Assembly (NCBI GenBank): GCA_004009845.1
Contig: RMBW01000079.1
Span: 62,001-126,000, forward strand
Reading direction: 5' to 3'
Source: Davidsoniella eucalypti
Taxonomy: Eukaryota; Ascomycota; Sordariomycetes; Microascales; Ceratocystidaceae
Length of the DNA stretch: 64,000 bases
Of the stretch, positions 56,320-64,000 are shown piece by piece (position 1 is the stretch's first letter; every line of letters begins with the position of its first letter). Both the position numbers and the translations under genes were made by a program. The notes under the pieces are model-generated. The model made no database searches. It saw only the letters and a program-made list of their open reading frames with translations, and had not been told where the DNA came from.

Positions 56320-58490
56320 TGCTATAAAAAAAAAATCCAAAAAGGAACATGTTAGAATAACTGACAATCATCACGATACTTTTAGGGTCTCCTATACGCA
56401 AAGGTTTAATTCGCGGGGTGAATGCCTTGGAGATATTCAGACATACTGAGATAGTGTGTGGGGTTGCTTGAAAAGAACAGATATTGTTATAGAAAGATTG
56501 AGAATTCAAGAGCCTGTTGCTTCAAGAATAGATTGCTGTTTATGATAATCGATTATGTGAAAAATGGTATCGTGGGGTTGCAAGTGAGGCTGAGAACGTT
56601 ATGTGGTTAAGTCTATTGATACAGAGAAAAAAAAACAGACCAGCTTCCTCCGCATTGAGAAAGCACTTAACGACAAGGCAAGCAAATACGCGTTGCAGCG
56701 CGTCTAAACGTGTAAATTGTGTAAGGCTCCTTGATCCAAGCTACAGAACTAGGCCATTATTGGCTACCATTTTTGCCAAAGTAAACACAAGGAAGAATCC
56801 ACAAACTGGCCTTTTAAATAAGGGTTACCAAATGACCAATGAACAGGGTTATGTTATTGTTAATGGTTGGCCTAGTTGATATTTAGACTCGTCCATCTGA
56901 ATATACAACATATATCTATTCATCCAATTAATGAGATACTTCAAGCGGGTTTGCAGTTATACATATCCAAAATTAGGGAGGCAATTGGCCTAGGAATTTG
57001 TCAAGATAGTTGTAAAATATTGGAGGCTGCCGCTGATCTTCGGCCCTTGCCATCGTAGTTCATCCATGATTTTTCTATCATATGTCAAATCAACTTAAAA
57101 TTGCGGATGGCAGGTGTTGGTGTGATGCTACAAACAATACCACCCGAATCATATGTACATATGTATGTACATGCATATTAACTGCGTTGAATACTTGTAG
57201 ATCGTTCTCAACCGGGTATAATTAACAATTGACTTTTAGAAGAAGCAACACCAGCCATTTGTTGCCAAAAAGTGGTGTGGTATACTGATATGCATTGCGG
57301 TGCTAAGCTCTTTGTCTAGAAGATCTAGCGGTGGAGTATCGTGCGATTTCTGGGCTGCTGCTCATGCGGTTCAGGGGGGAATCGAACGTGGACCTAGAGC
57401 CATATTGAAATTGCCAGCTTGATGGAGTGGAGATGTGGTATCTTGGTTGTTTATTTACTTTGAGAGGTTATAGTAAGATCTGTGTAGGCCCTTTTTGGCA
57501 TGTGTGGACAAGCACCATACTTATACTGTAGATGTGAGTACTATGAATAGTCTATACAACTGCATTAATAGTGTGCAGTGCTTTGATAAACAGGCTACAA
57601 TAAAGACAGACATCAGATGAACAGTTGTGCTTTGAAAGAACATTCTAAGAATTGTTACTTACAGTAGTACTTTTGTAAGACTGCTATTGTTATGGGTGTG
57701 ATGGGCTAGAAGCTTATAACGTATCTCATTAAGAGATAGGACAGCCAATCACGGGCTTTCCAACAGCCTTTACGCTGTGACTTCGCAACGATACATGTGA
57801 AGAACAAGCAAAAGAGACGATTGCTACTTATGGCATCTTTAGCCTCGTGCGTATCCGGATTCAGTGTCATGCCATATGGAGATGTTAAACAAGCTTGTAT
57901 TGCTAGTGCAATTTGGCTTTTGACGTCTTAGCTCATAACTAGTTGTAACTGTCAGCCGTATTCGGGCTCTGCTGTGTGGTTGATAGCATCCATCATCCAT
58001 CCTTGGAAGTATGCGATATATACAGTGCGACTTGTATTAATTAAATGTGCATTATTTCACAGGCGGTTGCTTTAGCACCTAGATACGAATACGAACGAAT
58101 GCCGATTGGCCATATACTGCAAGAGGCCCTGTAGATGGCCCTGTAATTTACCGTAGTAAAACGTACAATGCGCACTGTACACTACATCTGGTGCCATATT
58201 CTCAAATCCTTTAAGATCGATCCCCTAATAGGCATTGTTTTCTATTTGGAGTTTAGTATAAAGAGAACTTGCCAACGCGGTCGATTTGTACAGATAGAAG
58301 GAAAAAATCTAGGCTTGAAATCCACCCCTTAAATCTTCTTCCTCCCCACGACGATAAGTGACGGCTTTTCACGAAGAAGTTGAAGTTTAGTCGAGTCGAT
58401 GTCGTTTAGTGGTTGCTTTTTTACTCTTAGTTACGTTTAATATTTTCCTACTCTTTGGATTCCATACAGACCTAATTCTTCTTTGCAATC
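56320..58490. other. Long intergenic region between divergent PCNA and CYP51
   Basis: 2.2 kb without a supported gene. It must contain the promoters of both genes; the 190 bases before the CYP51 start are pyrimidine-rich. I could not identify sterol-response or cell-cycle sites with confidence. Confidence 0.5.
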
Positions 58491-60155
58491 ATGGGCGTCC
58501 TGCAAGATCAGTTGCAGGAGTCTCTGCTCCCTGTTTACAAGAGCTACAAGACTCTCGGCTCTGGCTCTCAGGTTGCCATTGGCCTTCTGGCATTTGTCGC
58601 GGTGTCGGCCATTCTGAACATCGCCAAACAGATTCTTCTCAAGAACTCTAACCGGCCACCTGTTGTCTTCCACATCTTCCCTTTCATTGGCAGCACCGTC
58701 CTCTACGGCATCGACCCCCCTTCGTTCTTTGTTGCCTGCCGCAAGAAGGTAAGCCGCATTCTCACCAACTGCTCTGTCACACGACATGTATACTGACATG
58801 TTATTTTCTAGTACGGCGACTGCTTCACTTTCATTCTGCTTGGTACCCCCACCACCGTTTACCTCGGACCCAATGGCAATGACTTCATCCTGAACGGCAA
58901 GCTGCGCGACGTTAACGCCGAGGAGATCTACACCCCTCTGACCACTCCCGTCTTTGGCAAAGACGTTGTCTACGACTGTCCCAACTCGAAGCTCATGGAG
59001 CAGAAGAAGTTTATGAAGATTGCGTTGACCACCGAGGCTTTCCGCTCCTACGTTCCCATTATCACCCAAGAGGTCCAGTCTTTCTTCAAGAAGAACCCTA
59101 CCTTCAAGAGCCAGAACGGTGTTGTCAGCATTGCCCCCAAAATGGCTGAAATCACCATCTTCACTGCTTCTCACTGCCTCCAGGGAAGGGAAATCCGCGA
59201 TGGCTTCGACGAGTCTCTTGCCGACCTGTACCACAACCTTGATATGGGCTTCCAGCCGCTTAACTTCGTCTTCTCATGGTTCCCTTTCCCTTGGAATAAG
59301 AAGCGTGATATCGCCCAGCGCACTATTGCTAAGATTTACATGGATGTCATGGCAAAGCGCCGTGCTGAGGGTCGCACCGAAGGTCTTGACATCATGAGCC
59401 GCCTAATGACTGATACCTACAAGAACGGCAAGGCTGTTCCTGATCACGAGATTGCCCACATGATGATTGCCCTTCTTATGGCTGGCCAGCACTCTTCTTC
59501 GTCGACTAGCTCTTGGATAATGCTGCGTCTTGCACAGAACCCCCACCTTATAGAAGAACTACTGGAAGAACAGAAGCGTGAGCTTGGAACCGATCTGCCT
59601 CCTCTACAGTACGAAGATCTGGCTAAGCTCAAGCTGAACCAGGCTCTGGTCAAGGAAACTCTCCGCCTTCACGCTCCGATTCACTCTATTCTTCGCAAGG
59701 TCAAGTCTGACATGCCCGTTCCCGGCTCCAGAATGGTCGTTCCTAAGGGTCATAATCTGCTTTGCGCTCCCGGTGTCTCCGCTACTGACGATACTTACTT
59801 CCCTCAGCCTCAAGTTTGGGATCCTCACCGCTGGGATCAGGACTCTCCTAACGCTCCTACAATGAACAGCCGTGGAGAGGGCGGTGGTGACGAGGAGCAA
59901 ATCGATTACGGTTACGGTATGGTTAGCAAGGGTGGTAAATCTCCTTACTTGCCTTTTGGTGCTGGTCGTCACCGTTGCATCGGCGAGCAGTTCGCCAACC
60001 TACAGCTGCAAACTATCATCGCCGAGGTTGTCCGTGTCATTAAGTTCCGCAACCCTAACAACGAAAAAGATATCAAGGGTACCGACTACCAGTCTATGTT
60101 CTCGCGCCCATTGGAGCCTTGCCCTGTTTACTGGGAGCGCCGTGAGCAGAACTAA
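58491..60155 (+). CDS. ERG11: Lanosterol/eburicol 14-alpha-demethylase (CYP51)
   Basis: Endoplasmic-reticulum cytochrome P450 of ergosterol synthesis and the azole target. Exons 58491-58748 and 58812-60155 give 533 residues. A membrane anchor lies at about residues 25-50 ([15 protein letters not shown]), followed by a proline hinge (NRPPVVFH). [18 protein letters not shown] contains the conserved substrate-pocket tyrosine Y140. The I-helix carries [13 protein letters not shown], the K-helix [13 protein letters not shown], and the haem loop [14 protein letters not shown] with the iron ligand C475. It resembles the B type of filamentous fungi, but assigning A or B needs a tree. The single intron (GTAAGC..TTCTAG) follows CRKK. 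No second P450 or reductase lies nearby. Confidence 0.97.
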
Positions 60156-60920
60156 AGATACCTGTCTTTGAAACTAATAATAAGACTTGATTTAATAATT
60201 ACCTTTTTTCTTTTGGACTTTTGTTTTCTTTCTTTCTATCTGCTCGTTTCTCTCATTTAACTCATCCCGAGCCTACGACATGGGCGGTGAAAATTTCCGT
60301 TGGATAAAGCCAGAAATGGTGAAATCTCGCGGAAAAATTATAGCCCTATTGCATGTACTATACATAATATAATGATAACATAGACGACAGGGGAATATTA
60401 GTTGTGTAATCAGGTGTTCTGGAGGTTGTTGTTGGCTTTGGAATTTGAGAAGAGTTGGATGGTGTGTGGTACGGCATACCTAAATGCACTATAATCTTGT
60501 GTGTACCTAATAGCTTAATGCAAAACACTGAATTTCTACAATACGTACTTTTTTGTATCCTTATTGTCTTCCCTTCAAGACGGCATCTTTTGGTACTGTC
60601 AAGGACCCTATTCTTTTGTTGATTTATGTTTAGTATAAGTCGTATTCGGATCAAGATTGCTGACGTACTTATTCAACCAAAATATTGAAATGTTTGCTGC
60701 TTGCGCATATAGGGTTATGCTATTCGACCCTGCCACCCAAGTTTTCAACACGCTCATTATCCGAGCACCTGAAACTTGGATTCTTAATGACAGATGATGG
60801 CAAGGTCTATGAATAGTTGATTATAAATGTCCCCGAATCCATTGAATGCTCTAAACTTCACTACATGTCTTGAAAAAAATATATCAATACGAATAAGATA
60901 ATTGCACCTGATATTTTGCT
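60156..60920. other. Intergenic region after CYP51
   Basis: Presumably the CYP51 3' end and the promoter of the DUF3074 gene. No gene is seen; the minus-strand frame at 60358-60654 has no domain. Confidence 0.5.
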
Positions 60921-61889
60921 ATGACTTCATCGACTCATTCTCTTGGCCCGTTTGTTCGCCTCTGGGGTATCAAGGCCTCTGAACTGCCTCAGCCATCTTC
61001 CCCACCCGAAGAACTAGAACCTTTCGTGATATCGATATTAGAGGAAGCGATCCCCTTTCTTGATTCAATCCCAGGAGCACGAAATCACGAATCAAATTTC
61101 TTAGCAACACCACTGCCATCACTGTCGTCGCCCAAAACCCCGTGGAAGAACAAGGGCACACATTCGTATCCGGGAAGCAAAGCCAAAGTCGAGGCTTACG
61201 AGCGGATCGTATCCACAGCTGAACTTAAACAAACTGCGGCTAAGAATAATCTGATACAAGAGAGTAGCCGCGACTTCCGACCCGAGTTCTGGACATGTCG
61301 GCGTAGTGTCCATGAAGACGCTTCGAAAAAAGGGACCGCAAGTTGGACCGAGTTCGTCCAGTGTTTTCGAGATCATCATGCCGTAGCAGAGAAAGCTTTT
61401 ACCGCTAGTATCATTGATAGGGCAATGGCTGCCCAATGGCGATGCGAAGGGATCAGCGTCACTGTGGCGGACAAGACGTGGGGAAATTTAACTTTGAGGC
61501 TGGAAGAGTCGCAGCACCACATCGGGACTCCACTCAAAGATCGAGTATTCTGTGTATTGCAGATGACAGCAACTGTGGCTGATTCGGATGAGTTTATTGT
61601 CGTATCGATTGCCGTCACAGAAACGAAGAATTCGGCTCTATGTCGAGTCTCAAAGAATACAGGAGTGGTTATCGGGGCGTATACAAGCGTCGAGCGTATT
61701 CGTAAACTACCCTCAGGGTTTGTTCAGTGGACTATGGCTACAGCCTCGGATGCTCGTGGAGTGTTGCCGGCTTGGCTCCAGGCCATTTCTGTCCCCGGGA
61801 AGATCCGACAAGACGTTCCGATGTTCCTGGTTTGGCTTGCTAGACAGAACCGACGACAGATACAGCAAGGGATAATCCCAGAATTATGA
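60921..61889 (+). CDS. DUF3074 (START-like fold) protein
   Basis: Intronless frame of 322 residues. LGPFVRLWGIKASELP at the start, PWKNKGTHSYPGSK and the block WTCRRSVHEDASKKGTASW followed by EFVQCFRDHHAVAEKAF fit the fungal DUF3074 family, which is predicted to have a START/Bet v1-like lipid-binding fold. The later half alternates beta-rich segments ending with a C-terminal helix (VPMFLVWLARQNRRQ), as expected for that fold. No signal peptide or membrane segment is visible. The biochemical role is unknown. Its last 50 bases overlap a convergent membrane ORF. Confidence 0.72.
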   Translation: MTSSTHSLGPFVRLWGIKASELPQPSSPPEELEPFVISILEEAIPFLDSIPGARNHESNFLATPLPSLSSPKTPWKNKGTHSYPGSKAKVEAYERIVSTAELKQTAAKNNLIQESSRDFRPEFWTCRRSVHEDASKKGTASWTEFVQCFRDHHAVAEKAFTASIIDRAMAAQWRCEGISVTVADKTWGNLTLRLEESQHHIGTPLKDRVFCVLQMTATVADSDEFIVVSIAVTETKNSALCRVSKNTGVVIGAYTSVERIRKLPSGFVQWTMATASDARGVLPAWLQAISVPGKIRQDVPMFLVWLARQNRRQIQQGIIPEL

Positions 61890-62265
61890 GGCCTGCGAAG
61901 GTGCGAACAACAAACAGGATGGGAAAGGCGATCGTATACCATATTCCAATATAAACTGCATTGAAGAATGGTATTTGTGTGACCAACTCGAAAACCAGGG
62001 ACAAGAAGATGACGGACTCGATGAATGGTCGGAATAGGCTCAATATAATATAGCCAACCCACGTTTCCATCAGACAAAACGGCTCGTCATTATCGGAGTT
62101 ATGCTTGTCAGCAAGTGTAGAGTACTTGTAGCAGCTGGTCCGGAGGCTGTAGGTGACCGTCATCGCAGAGACCACAGATGAGAGGGCAAGTCGTGGAAGA
62201 GGTGCTCGATGAAGATATTTGTTCAAAAATATAACCCGGAATGTTGCGTCAGTAGGAAGTATCAC
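61840..62265 (-). CDS. Putative small multi-pass membrane protein
   Basis: Uninterrupted frame of 141 residues that I do not recognise. After a basic N-terminal part and a hydrophilic centre with Asp/Asn/Glu, it has two or three hydrophobic helices: WVGYIILSLFRPFIESVIFL, QIPFFNAVYIGIWYTIAFPI and FAGLIILGLSLAVSVVG. The strength and spacing of these segments make chance less likely than for other short frames here. The stop lies inside the 3' end of the DUF3074 gene, a 50-base convergent overlap. It could be a real fungal-specific gene or a chance frame, so confidence is low. Confidence 0.38.
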   Translation of the reverse strand: MILPTDATFRVIFLNKYLHRAPLPRLALSSVVSAMTVTYSLRTSCYKYSTLADKHNSDNDEPFCLMETWVGYIILSLFRPFIESVIFLSLVFELVTQIPFFNAVYIGIWYTIAFPILFVVRTFAGLIILGLSLAVSVVGSV

Positions 62266-62531
62266 GAGAGAATCAATGGGTAGGAGAGCTTATGCTTTGC
62301 TGTCAACAAAAGCAACACGGCTTTTTCTCAAAACATCGCCATGCTCAAAGAGGAAGTCGCACGTGCTCTTTCCATGTGTGAATTCCCTCCACAACATCAA
62401 TATCACACTCCTGCTCAAATTATAAATTCTTTGCCGTAGTTTGTTTATATCATCATGCAAATTCACCGCCAATCATCGAGTCCATCGGCCATTTCAACAC
62501 AATCCGCACAATCTCAACAAATTGAACCATC

Positions 62532-63708
62532 ATGATGAAAACACGACGCCAGAAGCAACAAAAATCTGGTATTTTAAAAGAACTAGACCAATTGAAATGT
62601 TCCGCGCCAATGGCGCTGACTAAGATGGAGAATCCGTATCATCACTTGACTCCAGTTGACGAGGATGAAGCATCAAACAACCTCAAGGAGTTCATATCTG
62701 ATGCTAACCATGCCGATATTCTCGCTTTTGCGTATAAGGCTAAGATGCTTCATCAGACTCAAGCTATGAGGCGAGATATAGAAGATATGAAGACCGCACT
62801 TGCAGACATGGAATCTACCGAGACGTCTACCTCGAGTCAGATCACAGCTCTAGTGACACAGGAGACTGAGAGCCAGGACATGATTATGTCTCGACTCGGC
62901 GATATCGAGGCTGCAACAAAAACTACGTCGGAGGACATCAAGAGTTTCGAAGCTGCAATAGCTCGGTTCAACAATGTTTTTGAAAAAGCTCAGGCTCTAG
63001 AAGATGGGCTTATTACCAGGGTATCGGATGAATGCGGCTCACATGTGGAAGCTGTGACAACCGCTCTAGATGCCTCAGAAAAAAGGCTATCGAGTGAGCT
63101 TGTAGCCCACCTCAATAACTCCAATGTCAGGTTCTCTTCGTTCGCAAAGTCGACCCAGGACGTCCATCAAAAGACTGCTTCTTTGACTGTTCGTCTAGAG
63201 AAAGTCTTGGAACTTATACCAAAAGAGTTAGAATCTTTAAGAGAAACTCTACAAGACACAAAACATCTACATTTGCCACCTGTCAGTTCTAAAGGACATC
63301 AAAACGAACTCGAGGATCCCGGTATGTCGGTATATAATAAATCAATCGCTGTATCAATACAGAATTTGCTAATTGTTCTATATAGTACTAACCTCCACAA
63401 CTCAACGACAAACACGACAATATGAGGAATGGCGACAATACTATACCAACTTTTCTCGCATGTACCGACGTACGTCTATGTCGGACAGAGACTTTATATG
63501 GATGTTTTTAGATCATATACCTAACGACGAGCTTGCCCTACAAATTCAGCGAAACTTGTGTACTGCGAAGCAAACTAAAGCCTATGTTCAGCTACGGCAG
63601 CAAGCAAACGGTCGTAGGAGAATTGATGTATTACCAGAACTGACCTGGGAGGCTGTGAAGTCCGTCGTCAAGGTAGCCAGACCTCCTTTCCCCAAGTATA
63701 TAAAATAG
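62532..63708 (+). CDS. Uncharacterised coiled-coil protein
   Basis: Two exons, 62532-63321 and 63386-63708, give 370 residues; the 64-base intron has a GTATGT donor and a TATATAG acceptor and joins the frames exactly. After a basic start (MMKTRRQKQQK), residues about 45-240 are heptad-rich and likely a long coiled coil. Exon 2 is different: YEEWRQYYTNFSRMYRRTSM, DFIWMFLDHIPNDELALQIQ and a C-terminus ending RPPFPKYIK look like a compact helical domain. I do not recognise the family and see no catalytic motif. The gene has a consistent splice structure and is probably real. Confidence 0.62.
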
Positions 63709-64000
63709 ATTTATTTTTTGACTTTGAATTGGGGTTCCTTTCTTAGCTGGATTAACCACATATACTTATCCTGTCTAAGTTGCCATCAGCAATAGACAAA
63801 GGGATTATATAAGGCTGTGTGGCAATAAATACACAATCAGACGAGGGATTCCTAACCAGTCTTAACCAAAAGCAAATAACTGTTTTATTCCAAGTCGGTC
63901 ATAATGACCGTAATTGTGCCAAATACTACAAATTAAACCACGTAAATACCATAGTTATCGGTTCCATTTTGTCGGCTTCTAGCTTGAAAAACGGAGGAGT
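63709..64000. other. Window end, no gene seen
   Basis: AT-rich flank of the coiled-coil gene with no recognisable feature. Confidence 0.5.

Noticed and set aside
57370..57410. T-arm-like sequence on the minus strand (GTTCGATTCCCC)
   Set aside because: The flanking bases do not pair into a T-stem, and no D-arm, anticodon arm or acceptor stem can be drawn around it.

Overview
The window looks like nuclear DNA of a filamentous ascomycete (Pezizomycotina). Genes carry short introns of roughly 50-100 bases with GT..AG ends and visible branch points. FAS1 and FAS2 sit head to head, there is a HET-domain gene, and the mobile DNA consists of Tad-like non-LTR retrotransposons and a Mutator-type element. 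I cannot name the species.

Layout. 1-18 kb: a delta3,5-delta2,4-dienoyl-CoA isomerase with a long proline-rich head, the TFIIH subunit Tfb5, a CENP-L/Fta1 kinetochore protein, a HET-domain protein, the siroheme synthase Met8, the NMD factor Upf2/Nmd2, and a decayed family-2 glycosyltransferase. 18.5-34.6 kb: the complete cytosolic type I fatty acid synthase, beta subunit on the minus strand and alpha subunit on the plus strand, sharing a 4.1-kb intergenic region. 36-37.7 kb: guanine deaminase and a tRNA-Trp(CCA). 37.8-48.7 kb: an accessory island with a 5'-truncated, frameshifted LINE, a second LINE remnant whose two halves point in opposite directions, three copies of a LINE-tail-like repeat, a 0.7-kb Mutator-type element with 101-bp perfect inverted repeats, and a coiled-coil/kinase-like gene with a 180-bp internal duplication. 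48.8-64 kb: conserved genes again (Sam50, CENP-K-like protein, dUTPase, pyridoxal kinase, PCNA, CYP51/Erg11, a DUF3074 protein), ending with a small membrane ORF and a coiled-coil gene I do not recognise.

Together: FAS1, FAS2 and CYP51 make fatty acids and ergosterol, and the dienoyl-CoA isomerase helps degrade unsaturated fatty acids. Tfb5, PCNA and dUTPase serve repair and replication, and the CENP-L and CENP-K candidates belong to the inner kinetochore. Met8, pyridoxal kinase and guanine deaminase handle cofactor and purine metabolism. Apart from FAS1/FAS2 the order suggests no functional clustering. The regions most unlike ordinary fungal sequence are the 37.8-48.7 kb island and the glycosyltransferase pseudogene beside FAS1.

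Gene models were spliced by hand from frame continuity, splice consensus and remembered family sequences; no alignment or RNA data were available.
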